Positions 19,676-30,084 of a stretch of 64,000 nt of DNA are shown in pieces (the first letter of the stretch is position 1; every line of letters starts with the position of its first letter). The position numbers were made by a program, and so were the translations under genes. Source of the stretch: Pomphorhynchus laevis (taxonomy: Eukaryota; Acanthocephala; Palaeacanthocephala; Echinorhynchida; Pomphorhynchidae); NCBI GenBank assembly GCA_012934845.2, contig WNNJ02002785.1, positions 62,001-126,000 on the forward strand, given 5' to 3'. The notes under the pieces were generated by a model, which worked only from the letters and a program-made list of their open reading frames with translations, was not told the origin of the DNA and ran no database searches.

Positions 19676-19792
19676 CCCACACATAATCACGTGTCAATTT
19701 CACGGGGTATAAATACTCGGAAATTTGCTCTCCACCACTCGTGCAAGCATCGCCAGCAAAGCAGGAAGGAAGACAGCAATAAATTTTTTTTT
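19676..19792 (+). repeat. Terminal partial promoter repeat closing the array
   Basis: The fifth promoter-like repeat (E-box, TATAAATA at 19708, AATAAA, T-run). The array stops here and abuts the retroelement fragment at 19793. This stop is at the same place in the repeat as the right end of the polymerase unit at 13707. Confidence 0.85.
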
Positions 19793-20350
19793 AATGACCG
19801 GCATAAATATTGCTCGTTCAATCTTTGATACTCGTTCCGAGTACTTTGAGATCTTCCTCAGTGCATGGTATCCAAACGCAGCATCAAAAGACCTCAGCGC
19901 GCACGACCTTGCAAATGGGTTGAATATCGATACGTCCATCAAGGACCGCTCAGTCTGTATGCCGAAAAGACCGTGACAACTTATGTCCAATCTCGCGTTC
20001 ATATCCCTCGATGTAGCCTGACACGAAAATACAATGTTTGAGTCCACCGGTGTCAGCGTAGGCTCAATTTCTGGTTTTGTAGTTACATCAGCTAGAATTC
20101 GTGCAACTGTGTCTCTCACTACATTGTGTCGGGATAATCGTTTTACCACTCGCCTGGCACGACAGAGTGTGCTGAACAGAGTTCAAGTCGCGACATTTAC
20201 ATTTCTCAGACGCTTGCATACGTACTGTGTTATATATTGTCGCAATGCCGTCGCAAAATTCTCTGTTACTCAGGCGAAAATCGTGATACTTAGACGGTAG
20301 AATGTTGAGCCAACTTGAAGCACCTTTCACCGTAGCGTGTTCAAGCGCAA
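19793..20350 (-). pseudogene. Restriction-like-endonuclease retroelement, C-terminal part (copy 4, truncated)
   Basis: Matches 10651-11205, i.e. the endonuclease-like segment (RLDI, MDVSIFNPFA) and the finger segment, but lacks the last 170 bp of the other copies because the array insertion cuts it. So 10651-11276 is present on both sides of the insertion. Confidence 0.65.
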
Positions 20351-20363
20351 TCTTTCTGTCAGG

Positions 20364-20862
20364 ATCGAATGGCTGCAGTTTGTGCGTATAGCATCGTAAA
20401 GTACGGACTATTTGGATATATCAACGAGCTAGAGAAAGACGGCAGATGGGACGCCGTCGAAGCTCCAAATCCTTCTGTGTCGTTGACTCGTCGCGAATTT
20501 ACTTTTGACGCCGCCCTAAAAATCACCACGTAGGCCAGGATGACGCCACTGCATACCTCAAAAAGTTCTTGATTTATTTGCAATGTCTGGTGATAATCTT
20601 ATAAACACCTTTCACAATGCGGGACACTGGACTGGGACTCTGAGGGTCCTCAGTCATATGGGCATTGACGGGCTTTGCAATACCAGAGATTTTTTAGATG
20701 CCTTTCCAATTAGGTTTAGACTTAGTGATGATTTTTATTTAAAAATGACGGGCCTACCTGCGGGTGTTGGAAAGCTGGCGATTGCTCGTGCAATTCTTCA
20801 AAGGATGGTTAAACATCCCTCCACGCGTTTGGCCCAAGTAGGCGATTTTGAGTTCCTAGCTA
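20364..20862 (+). pseudogene. Nucleoprotein-like relic, central piece and fragment b (copy 3)
   Basis: The piece at 20364-20536 matches 6306-6478; 20583-20862 matches 6520-6800. It is cut at 20862 where the long duplicated block begins. Confidence 0.5.
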
Positions 20863-20879
20863 TACTGATGTATATCTAA

Positions 20880-22600
20880 GCACAATAGAAATCCACAAAT
20901 GATCATGAGGAACAACTCAACCAGGGAGAGAGTTGACAAACTAGACAAAGATTGACCCTTGGTAATTTTCTACAAAATTGTGGACGTGTATTTCTAATTA
21001 AATGCGCGATATGCCTTATTTAAAAATAAGTAACACTCGAATATGAGTGCCAGTCACCATAAAAATATTATAACTTGAAGTAAAAAGAAACCATTGATAA
21101 AATATTTGTCAATAGAAAATACTGCAAGGGAAAATCATAGATCTACAATTAGTACTTTACAAATTTTTGTCAATTATTCCGTAAGTGTAATCTTTTATAA
21201 GCTTTAAAACAAAAACAAAACATTCCTGAATGTTTCTTAAATACAATACATTAATGCGAGGTTAACAGAATTTAATTCAAATAATTTAATATCTCGCTGA
21301 TCGGCGTAATACAGTGATCTATCATGTACATCTCTATCTAGTAAGTTCCCTGTTAATTCATAAAATTTTTATACAATAAAAAATTTTAGTAGTAGGTTCA
21401 GTAGTTAGTGCCAAAATGCAATAATTTATTTATTTTATTTATTTAAATAGTCTTCTTGGTTAATTAAAGCTTAAATAATATTGAAATAAAAACAGTGATT
21501 GATATAATGTACTAGTTTTTCCAAGATATATGTTTGATCCAAGCTGTGAGATATGTTAGATGCTATCGTTTAATTCCTGGATCCAATTTTTTATATATTC
21601 ATATTTTTGTATTCAGTTTTGAATAAAAAATCAATACTTGTTATATCATGTGAAATTATTTAATAAATTTCATACTTTATTACCAAAGCATAAAAAGCTC
21701 TTCAAGAACAAAGCATTACAGGCAACAATTGAGGATCTAGGCATATATATTTTAAGATAAAAGTACCCATGAAAATTCAAAAACGGAGTATTCGGTGATA
21801 GGAAGCATCACTTGTATTAAGATAACGGCTGAATTTATGAAAATAACGATCTAGTCGTAAAATCGGTTATGTTAAGAGGAGTATGGTTTCTTTATCGCGT
21901 TTCCATAATGGGTGCTAAATTAAAAATATAAATAGTTTCCAAATATCAAAACGTATTCTCACTTTCTTTTGCTTCCAACGTATTTCCTTAAAATTTAAAT
22001 ATCGAATAGGTGAAAAAATTGTGTTGGATACAATGAAAGTAATCTGATCCGTGAATTGTAAACTACACATCAATTATTTAAATTTGTATAATACGATTCC
22101 GATATTTATCAGGATTGTAAGGATTTCTAAAGCACTTTTTAAAAGCGCATTTGTTACAAATAAATTTGAAGATGTATTTTATAATGTACATATATATAAG
22201 GATGTTTTGCAGATGTACTTCTATATCAAAGTGGAAAAGACGACAGTGAAATGGTGATAATATATAGAAATTGAACAGTGAAGAACGTAGTAGAAGGTAA
22301 AAAGGGATCAATGAAAATGTTGAATTATAATCCAATTACACAATTCATTACGAGCAAATTACTAATCTAATAATTTCGTCAGATACAATATTTGGTAATA
22401 AAAATTCATCATAAATAGAATGTTGGATTCGTCTGCACTATGAAATTTTAAACCATACATTAACGCTGTATTATATGACACAATACAATATTCGTCAGGA
22501 TTGTACTTATTTATAAAACACTTTCTAAAAAGCGCATTTAGTAGCAAATACATTTCCGCAAATTAAAAATCAACTCAAAAACACAAAATTTGATTTAACT
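20880..22600. other. AT-rich non-coding stretch of block A1
   Basis: No supported gene. Short open stretches at 22051-22335 on both strands are low-complexity and unconserved. The words GATATTTATCAGGATTG...AAGCACTTT and ATATTCGTCAGGATTG...AAACACTTTC recur at about 22100 and 22490, so a short sequence is duplicated in direct orientation. Same in A2 (31337-33057). Confidence 0.5.
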
Positions 22601-22610
22601 GATATTGAAA

Positions 22611-23081
22611 ATGAGTGTAAACGTTGCGGTAGACCAATCAAACTCGATTATTAAGCCAAATTCAATGAAATGTCATAGTGGAACTGCTAAAATGGATGGT
22701 ATTTCTTCTGCTTTTCCTGTAATTAAATATGTAAGTGTCAATTGTTTTAATTGTCGTGGATATCTGAATTGAGATAGTGATCGAGCTTCGGAAACTGCAG
22801 GAATAGGAAGCGACGCTACTTACCATGCTATAAGAAGGCGGTGCACTCTCGTTGTATATGGAAATGGGCTAATATTCAACACTGAATTAAATTTTATGGA
22901 TTATCAATCTGCTGACTTGTCATACTTAGATGCCTATGACAGCTTTGTGTCAGATTTAAATAAGATTGACATATTTAATATTAAAAATCTTCAAAATAGT
23001 TCAATTAAAACTATATTATTGAATAATAGAATATGGATAAATCATCTTTTTTCAGATCTCTATTTGTTAATATCAATATAA
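22611..23081 (+). pseudogene. Possible 5' portion of a viral polymerase relic
   Basis: Starts MSVNVAVDQSN and continues with stops to an open part at 22896-23081 (YQSADLSYLDAYDSFVSDLNK). It directly precedes the L polymerase relic in the same direction, so it could be the N-terminal portion of L or another viral gene; no diagnostic motif is visible. Confidence 0.3.
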
Positions 23082-23156
23082 TTACTGTGAAAAATCTTTA
23101 ATCAACAGCACCTTCAAAAAGTTATTTAGTGACAGCTTAAAGTTACAACTTATTTA

Positions 23157-24002
23157 GTGATTAAGAGTTGGGAATCGTTAATCATAGGAGAATTATTGTC
23201 AAGGGAACATACAAAAATACAGAAGATTTATAATTATAAAAAAAATAAGAACATCAGCAAAACAGAAAATAAAAGGGTTTTCATCACGATGTTAAAAGAA
23301 CATATCCCTTGCATTGAATTATTTCTTAATGAAATTAATGATTTTGGTTTCTTGAACGATGAACTGATAATAGGCTTAAGTCCCAAATAAAAAGAAGTTA
23401 AACCAGTTGCAAGGATGTTTGCTATTACTTCCATGAAGATTAGATCATACGTAGTCATAACTGAAGACATGATTTCTAGAAATTAAATGCCATTAATTCC
23501 TGAAATTAAAATGATGGACGATTTTTCAAAATTAGTCGAGAAGATGATTATTTACACATAAAGCGAGGAAAAGATAGGTAATAAAAATCCAAGAAGAACA
23601 TCTAAAGATTTCTTTATAAGTATCGACTTTGAAAAGTGGAATACAAATATGAGAGATGACTTAGTCGTACAACCCTTTAGATTCATGGACAATTTATTTA
23701 GATTTGAGAAATTAATAAGTCGGACTCATGAAGTTTTTACAAATTCTCTGATTTATACATCTGACAAGGAATATTTACCACAATGGGAAAGTACATCCCT
23801 AGATTCAATATAAAATGATTATACCTGGTCTGGTCACTTAGGTGGATTTGAGGGACTCAGACAAAGAGGCTGGACAATCGTAACTGTTGCTACGATAAGA
23901 TTAGTCAGTAAAGAAACAAAAATTCCAATTAAAATCATGGGGCAAGGAGACAATCCGTTATTAAAAATTAAAATCAGATTAGATAATGTTAAATTATTAT
24001 AG
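23157..24002 (+). pseudogene. Mononegavirus L polymerase relic (fingers/palm region)
   Basis: Clear large-polymerase motifs of non-segmented negative-strand RNA viruses. GLSPK followed after a stop by KEVKPVARMFAITSMKIRSYVVITE (pre-motif A and basic region), then SIDFEKWN (motif A with the catalytic Asp), GGFEGLRQRGWT (motif B) and GQGDNPLL (motif C; the usual GDNQ has become GDNP). Several stops (23388, 23488, 23560, 23811) disable it. The match is to rhabdovirus-like L by overall pattern. Only about 280 of more than 2000 residues are present. An endogenous viral element, not expressed as an active polymerase. Confidence 0.85.
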
Positions 24003-24018
24003 AATTCAAGATTCAATA

Positions 24019-24830
24019 ATGTCTCAATCTGGTCTTCAACCTTTTGATATAGAACTTCCACTTGTGAATGGCGAACCTACTCTTGGTATACAAGCTGTAG
24101 TCGACATGCCCCCAAATGGCGACATCCGATTCACAATATTAATCAATACTACAGCTGAAGATGCAGCCACATGTGCCGCATGTAGTGTCTTTAGATATTG
24201 TCAAGCGCCTGGCACTAGAGTCGAACCTAGGGTAGCTGCTGTGTGTGCATATTCAATACTTAAATATAATCTTTTCGGTTATATTGGTGATCTTACAAAA
24301 GATGGCAGGTAGGATGCCATTGAGGCTCCTAATCCTGTCATTCTATCTGCTCGAAACGAGTTTGTTTTTGATGCGTCTCTAGTCAGGCAAGTTCTGACTG
24401 TTATTTAAAGCACTAAGGTTAGCTATTGGTCAACTAATCATCATGTTGGCCAAGACGGTGCTACAGGTTACTTGAAGAAAGTCCTCGATCTATTCGGCAT
24501 GTCTGGGGACAGCATCATTAATACTTTTCAAATGCCGGTCACTGGGCCGGTACTATACGAGTACTCAGCCATATAGGGATCGAAGGACTTCGTGAGGTCC
24601 GAAACTTCTCGGAGGCTTTCACAATTCGATTTAGGCTCAGCAACTACTTCAGACTGAGAATGACGGGTCTTCCCGCAGGTGTCATAAAGCTCGCCATCGC
24701 CCGTGCAATACTACAAAGAATGGTCAAACACCCAGTTATGCGCCTCGCTCCAGAGGTCGGAGACTTCGGATTTTTGGCGGATTGCTACAATGCTATAATC
24801 AGGAACAGGGCACGTTATAATAATTAATAA
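24019..24830 (+). pseudogene. Nucleoprotein-like viral relic, near full length
   Basis: Starts at an ATG (MSQSGLQPFDIELPLVNGEP), continues through INTTAEDAAT, VAAVCAYSILKYNLFGYIGDL, a stop at 24309, WSTNHHVGQDGATGYLKK and, after frameshifts, to LLADCYN-like sequence near 24810. It corresponds to the fragments in the 2.46 kb array. The start lies 17 bp after the end of the L fragment, which is not viral gene order, so these are independent copies joined together. The assignment as nucleoprotein is inferred from context. Confidence 0.55.
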
Positions 24831-25156
24831 CAAATAAATAATAAATAATAAAATAATAAATAAATAATAAAATTATTTTCTAATGAGAGAAAATTTATTA
24901 TACCTCTTTACCTTTCGGTACTGGGTAAACAACACAAATACACCAAAAGTTTATCAATTTTATAAGTTGTATTTCAAAATCTTCTCCTACTGTCAATATC
25001 GGATAGTGACAGATTTTTCAAAATTGGGCAAGTGCATATATGCAGGTTAGATGCGCATTCGTTTTTGCAAAGAACTCAAATGCACAAAGAGCACTGTGCA
25101 TGTACTGGAATTCTAATAGCGCAGAATTTATCGTGATATCCATGGACATATGCTCT
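24831..25156 (+). other. AATAAATA-type microsatellite and spacer
   Basis: An (AATAAATA)n run at 24824-24880 followed by a spacer with a 77-codon frame that is open in the third copy (39857-40090) but broken here at 25047. No function recognised. Confidence 0.5.
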
Positions 25157-25995
25157 TCAGATCAGCGGTATTTTCCTTGCACAGGGTTCTCTCCATTTAG
25201 TCTGTAAGAATGCCGGAGTAAGATAAAATTCAAAATCCAATGAAGTCGTCTTTCGAAAGAACGTGGTTAGGTTAGTAGTGAATGATGCAGTGTGTTCAAG
25301 ATTAAATGTTGAGCAGATGTATTTAGAGCAAGGTTCTAACGATGATAGTATCGCTATAAATGATGAAGAACATTTTGGTGAGACACCAACAATTCGCTTC
25401 ACAAATCTACATTGACACTTGTCCAACTGCTGAAAATTGAAGGGAATTAAATCCGACAAGATAACTGGCAAATCTTATGAAACTATGGGAAGCAACATAC
25501 TTCGAAAATACCGGAGGGCTCCTGATAAAGATAAAAAACCTAAGTTTTTTGCATAAGAGGTTGCTACAAATAATTTCGAGGATTTATGATGTAGGTGATC
25601 AGTAGATGACCATTTCAACGAAAGTAATACTCCCAAATAATTGTAGCTATTGCAGAATTCTAAATCTACGTTCCCTATTCTCAGCATGTCACATCGACGC
25701 AAAAGTCCACCAAACTGAAATTTAAGGGCTTTCGATTTATTTACATTCACCGTCAACTGATAGGATGACAGAGCATTTATTTACATTCACCGTAAACAAT
25801 AGGATGACAGAGCATCTAACGCACTTTTAGCGGATAAAAGATCTTTGGCTAATATTACTAGGTCGTCGGCATATAGGGTACAAGATACTTCACTCGATGC
25901 ATGACGAAGATGCATAGGCAAATCCATAACAAAAAAGGAAAATAATATAGGGCCGAGTAAATCTGCCTGTAAAAAACCGTAGTGGATTTGTATCC
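25157..25995 (-). pseudogene. Non-LTR retrotransposon RT fragment (copy 1)
   Basis: On the minus strand: GFLQADLLGPILFSFFVMDLP (normally Q-G-D/S-P-L-S), YADDLVILAK with the catalytic YADD, then LTVNVNKSKALKFQFGG and NSYNYLGVLLS, thumb region, and a C-terminal histidine/cysteine-poor tail. A 37-39 bp tandem duplication at about 25735-25810 breaks the frame between palm and thumb. The non-LTR clade cannot be assigned by eye. It ends 12 bp before a viral nucleoprotein relic in the opposite direction. Confidence 0.75.
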
Positions 25996-26007
25996 ATATC
26001 AGCAGAA

Positions 26008-27236
26008 ATGATCGACACAATGTCACTTCCACAAAAGTATCCACCCTCATTGCCTAGGGAAAGAATTAAGATTATTTACCACGACACGAGATTAAATGCT
26101 ACTGAAGTTTTCACACTTGTAGAGGAATCATTGAGATGCGGCATAACGCCGGCCTTACCCGTCATAACCCATTGCATAGCATATTTGATGGACAGGCTAA
26201 GATTCCCCACTAGATTTGCGGGGAAAGTAGGCAGCCTCAAAAAATGGCAAGCAGGGGAAGAAATATCAATAACGGATATCTTTGAATTCCAACCTATTGA
26301 ATGCGCTCCCATAGTACCTCCTGTACATCCTAAATCAGAGGAATAAATCCCATTTTTGGTAATTATCGTATATACATTGTTGAATGTTAGGATGGGAAAA
26401 TTAGATCCTTGAACCGGATCTGATTATGCTCAAGGGTTGGCAGGAAATCTTAAAGTTCTCATGGGGCAAATACCCTTCGACTGCTCTACTGAAATGATTG
26501 ATCGTGTCATCTCCGCTTAGAGTTATTCACTCATAGACAGAGTAATATATTAAAAAAATAGCTGCAGCCATAGATTATTTCTTATCAAATACCCAGTTCG
26601 GGAAATTACTAAAAATTAGGTATTCGACATTAACCACACGATACGAAGACCATGCAATCCTCAAATACGTACTCGCTGCACACAAATTCTTGCCAAATCA
26701 ATCCGACACCGATTTTTCCACCTTATTAGTAATGAAAAGACCAGCTAAATAGATGTTTGAAATCTTTAACTCCCAAGACGATGTATCAAACACCTGTAGC
26801 ATGCTACCATATTCACGGAGCTTAGACTTGATATCAAAAAGTAAATATTCTTTGAACGAGAGTCCAGGTTTAAGTACAACTTTAATCACTTTTTTGGGGC
26901 TGGTAAGCACCAGTTTCTAAATGTCGCTAGGTGCGACAAGGATGTTAACCCGTACTTGATGCTTGCGGTTAAAATTAAATCTTGCATTGGAACAACCATG
27001 AGGTTGGAGTGTATTTCTACACCCCAGAAAAAGTTAAATCTGGAATGGTAGCACCCCCCCCAAATCAAAGAGCATGATCTTGAGAGATGTGGCAAAATTG
27101 ATAATTGGAAAGATACGAAGTCAAAACACCACACTATCTAGAGGGGATATCATGCTCCTAAAGAACTCTACAAGCCAAATTGCACAGCCTAGACGGGGTT
27201 CACCAGCAGAGTACATAAGAGGCTTAACTCTAAAAG
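26008..27236 (+). pseudogene. Rhabdovirus-like nucleoprotein relic (copy 1)
   Basis: Starts MIDTMSLPQKYPPSLP and is open to 26343 (112 residues), then broken by stops. After the break it reads PFLVIIVYTLLNVRMGK, YAQGLAGNLKVLMGQIP, and AAAIDYFLSN followed by IRYSTLTTRYEDHAILKYVL. That last block has the spacing of the conserved central region of rhabdovirus nucleoproteins (AA-x-D-x-F, RY-x-T, R-x-x-D-x-A). A possible C-terminal part ends near 27236. Total span about 1.2 kb fits a nucleoprotein of about 400 residues. The family call is by motif pattern only. Confidence 0.5.
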
Positions 27237-27665
27237 ATAGGTAATAAAAATCCAAGAAGAACATCTAAAGATTTCTTTATAAGTATCGACTTTGAAAAGT
27301 GGAATACAAATATGAGAGATGACTTAGTCGTACAACCCTTTAGATTCATGGACAATTTATTTAGATTTGAGAAATTAATAAGTCGGACTCATGAAGTTTT
27401 TACAAATTCTCTGATTTATACATCTGACAAGGAATATTTACAACAATGGGAAAGTACATCCCTAGATTCAATATTAAATGATTATACCTGGTCTGGTCAC
27501 TTAGGTGGATTTGAGGGACTCAGACAAAGCGGCTATACAATCATAACTGTTGCTACGATAAGATTAGTCAGTAAAGAAACAAAAATTCCAATTAAAATCA
27601 TGGGGCAAGGAGACAATCCGTTATTAAAAATTAAAATCAGATTAGATAATGTTAAATTATTATAG
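27233..27665 (+). pseudogene. Mononegavirus L polymerase relic (second copy in A1)
   Basis: Duplicates 23571-24002 (offset 3662 bp): motif A SIDFEKWN, GGFEGLRQSGY (motif B, W to Y) and GQGDNPLL. Open for 117 residues because two stops of the first copy are absent here, so this is the older, less damaged state. Confidence 0.85.
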
Positions 27666-27681
27666 AATTCAAGATTTAATA

Positions 27682-27772
27682 ATGTCTCAATCTAGTCTTC
27701 AACCTTTTGATATAGAACTTCCACTTGTGAATGGCGAACCTACTCTTGGTATAAGTCGACAATAAGTCGACT
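27682..27772 (+). pseudogene. Nucleoprotein-like relic, 5' end only
   Basis: First 30 codons of the same gene as 24019-24830, cut where the LINE fragment starts at about 27773. Short repeats AGTCGAC/AATAAGTCGACTGAAGCG sit at the junction and again at 28107-28130. Confidence 0.6.
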
Positions 27773-28795
27773 GAAGCGAGATAGGTCTCGTTTAGGCTGA
27801 ACCTAGAAGAAGACAAGCATTGCGGTAATTGGTCATCGCCTTGCAATATTGATGACGTAGTTGACAGAATTCACTTCTTTTGGATTTTGTGTACTTTGGA
27901 TCCTTAGATATAGCGATTATTGCCGTTTGAAAAGCCTTGATCTGCGTGGGCTTACATTGAAATATGAAAGAGGGTGGAAAGTTTGATCGTATAGTACAAG
28001 CAGCCAGCAGTGTATTGCAAATGATGGTGCAACTATTTTCTAAGTCACCAGATAAACTAATATTTATAGCGTACTTGATATCAGAGTCGTTTATTAAAGA
28101 AGGCTTAATAAGTCGACTGAAGCGAGATAGGTTCAATTAAGGCTGAACTGGAATTAAGTGTGTGTGGAACATTCATGAAACAGGCTTATGATGCGAAGTA
28201 GGGACCATTCGGAAGCGAGGTCTAAATTCATTTGGCGAACTGTGGTATTAGAGAAAATGAAATCAATGCAGCTTCTGCCATTAAAAGCTTCTTATGATCA
28301 AACTTTGCAGGGAGTTGATATAACCAAGTTAACAGTATCAAAGTAGTTGATCAGTTGTAGATTTTCAGATGGTGGAGAAGCGTATCTGGCGTTGAAGTCA
28401 CCGGCTATTATTAATTGTGAGGTCATAGAGCATGTATTGATGAGTTGAGATAGTTCATCGATAATGTCGGAAGCTGTAAACAATGGGCTAAAATAGCATG
28501 CGACGATGGAAAGCTTGGGAGTGTAAACGATGAGTGAGTTTACTGAAGTTTGATAGGTCCAGTTTGCAAATGTGGAATTTATGGCCAGTAAGATTCTGCC
28601 AGAAGGACGGCCACGATTAGCAAAAGTAGCGGGTATGTCAAATGTGTAGAAACCGTTTAGAGATAAATAGATGGTGTAAAACGTTTCTAACAATACAATA
28701 AAGTCGTAAGATTCGAAGTAATCAGATATGCCATTTAGGGGGGGGGTAGATTTAAGACCTTCTACGTTAGATATGAGAATACGATATGGTTTATT
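27773..28795 (-). pseudogene. Non-LTR retrotransposon ORF2, endonuclease part
   Basis: On the minus strand the reading starts near RILISNVEGLKS (about 28785). It passes a C-run frameshift at 28740, then reads ISDYFESYDFIVLLETF, RGRPSGRILLAIN, VACYFSPLF and AGDFNARY (catalytic region of the AP-like endonuclease). It ends in the region between endonuclease and RT at 27792-28136. This is the typical start of a LINE ORF2 without its RT. Confidence 0.7.
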
Positions 28796-28837
28796 TAGTG
28801 TTGGTAAAATGGAAATAAGATGTGGGCTTGGGTCTAG

Positions 28838-29636
28838 TCAAATCGACTTAGGTGCAGGCCTAAGTCCGGACTCATTACCAGAGTGTGCGGAATCGGGTAT
28901 CATACTTGTTATCGTAGACGAGGGAATGTCAACACCTCGGTTGTCAGAAGGTTGTGTCTTCAAGTTGGAAAAGCTGATACTTCTATTATTGCGTATCCTG
29001 AATGAGTGTGACGGATCGGCTATACTTCTATCGTACAATTGTTTCCGTAGCTGCCGCTAAGCGTCACGTTACGTCGTTGAGAGATCTGGACTGATGAACA
29101 CACAGTTAAAACGCAATGTGATTTTTTTAACCGGTGTGTATTAGCAATAACAGAGGTTACACATGCATTATCTAGAGATACTATAAGCCAGGGAGGTATA
29201 TCAGTTCTTTTGACAGGCAGGCGGCGAAGCTTGAAACGGGAATTGTTTGTAAATGTGACACCGATAGATGCGAAAACTCTTTAACAGTAACTGAATCATC
29301 CGAAGTCTCTCTGAAGCCACGTATAATGACATTTGAGACCCGTTGTCGTTCGCGATCACATGTTTGAACCATCTCGAGAGCCAAAGTCGACGCTTTTGAG
29401 GCTTGAGAAGTTGAAATAACTGAACGAGCCAGTTCTCTCCTAACAATGCTAGTGAAAGTTTGTAATGGTGGGGGAATTTGCCATTTAAAGTTCTGAGTGT
29501 TCAAGAGGTCGTTGGTACGATTAGAGCAATTTCGAGCAAGACAATTAATGCAAATACGACCTGACTTGGCACATGAGTAGCTTCTGCAAATTGAGTTCGG
29601 ACTGTTGCATGAACAACATCGAGTCGTCGATTTCAT
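28838..29636 (-). pseudogene. Non-LTR retrotransposon ORF1-like part
   Basis: From 29636 on the minus strand: MKSTTRCCSCNSPNSICRS with a Cys-rich finger (CCSC...C...C...CINC...C), then a helical region with RERQRVSNVIIRGF. It continues with breaks to the ORF2 start. ORF1 proteins of LINEs bind RNA; this one lies directly upstream of the ORF2 endonuclease. Confidence 0.55.
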
Positions 29637-29639
29637 TGA

Positions 29640-29940
29640 TGCGCGAACGCAATAATCAGTTGTCGTTCGAATGTCGTTCGGTTGTCGACAGATAGTTAGG
29701 TTGTCGACAGATCGCTGGGTTGTCGACAGATCGCTGGGTTGTCGACAGATCGTTCGGTAGTCAACAGCTCATTCGGTTGTCGTTCGAATGTTAGGAAAAG
29801 TTAGGAAGTCGTCGCTGTTTTTTGTTCGCTGTTCTTTGTTCATCGTTCGGTTGGCGATGTTCGGTCGTCGCTGTTCCTCGTTCGGTCGTCGCTGTTCTTT
29901 GTTCGGTCGTCGCTGTTCTTTGTTCGCTGTTTGTGTCTTT
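29640..29940. repeat. Two adjacent minisatellites
   Basis: 29690-29760: about four copies of a 19-20 bp unit (GTTGTCGACAGATCGCTGG). 29800-29935: five imperfect copies of a unit of about 24 bp (GTTCGGTCGTCGCTGTTCTTT). They sit at the 5' side of the minus-strand LINE and may be its 5' UTR repeats. The frames open in them are by-products of the repeat. Confidence 0.85.
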
Positions 29941-30084
29941 GTAAGTAGTTTATTATCAATAAAGTTTAAACTCTTTTGTGTTAAAAGTTGTATGTTATTT
30001 ATCTCAAACATTTTTAAGGATCTAATTATATTATAAACAATCAGAGTTGTAAACTAAAAAAATATTCCAATTCAAGGTTTAATA

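Larger units (their letters stand above)
13835..19792 (+). repeat. Head-to-tail array of a 1460 bp unit (4 full copies plus a partial)
   Basis: Units start with CCCACACATAATCACGTG at 13835, 15295, 16755, 18214 and 19676 (periods 1460, 1460, 1459, 1462). Each full unit has a promoter-like repeat, one 182-codon gene and about 720 bp of non-coding sequence. Copies 1 and 2 pair together, as do 3 and 4 (for example the K/E difference in the protein and CCTGCACTG versus CTTGCACTG ahead of the next unit). The last copy stops after its first 117 bp, at the T-run following AATAAA. Confidence 0.95.
20861..27753. repeat. 6.9 kb duplicated block, copy A1
   Basis: Matches 31318-38210 at a constant offset of 10457 bp with only a few differences noticed (for example 20917 and around 21515). 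The left junction lies inside a nucleoprotein relic; the right one lies inside another. Confidence 0.95.

Noticed and set aside
13835..19792. CRISPR array or satellite DNA
   Set aside because: Units are 1460 bp with an intact gene and promoter signals; there are no spacers and the organism is eukaryotic.
23157..24830. Reading the L fragment and following nucleoprotein relic as one viral genome segment
   Set aside because: Nucleoprotein follows L in the same direction, opposite to the gene order of such viruses, and L is internal; they are separately captured pieces.
29788..30036. Opposing open frames across the 29.8 kb minisatellite
   Set aside because: Produced by the repeat period being a multiple of three; no protein-like sequence.
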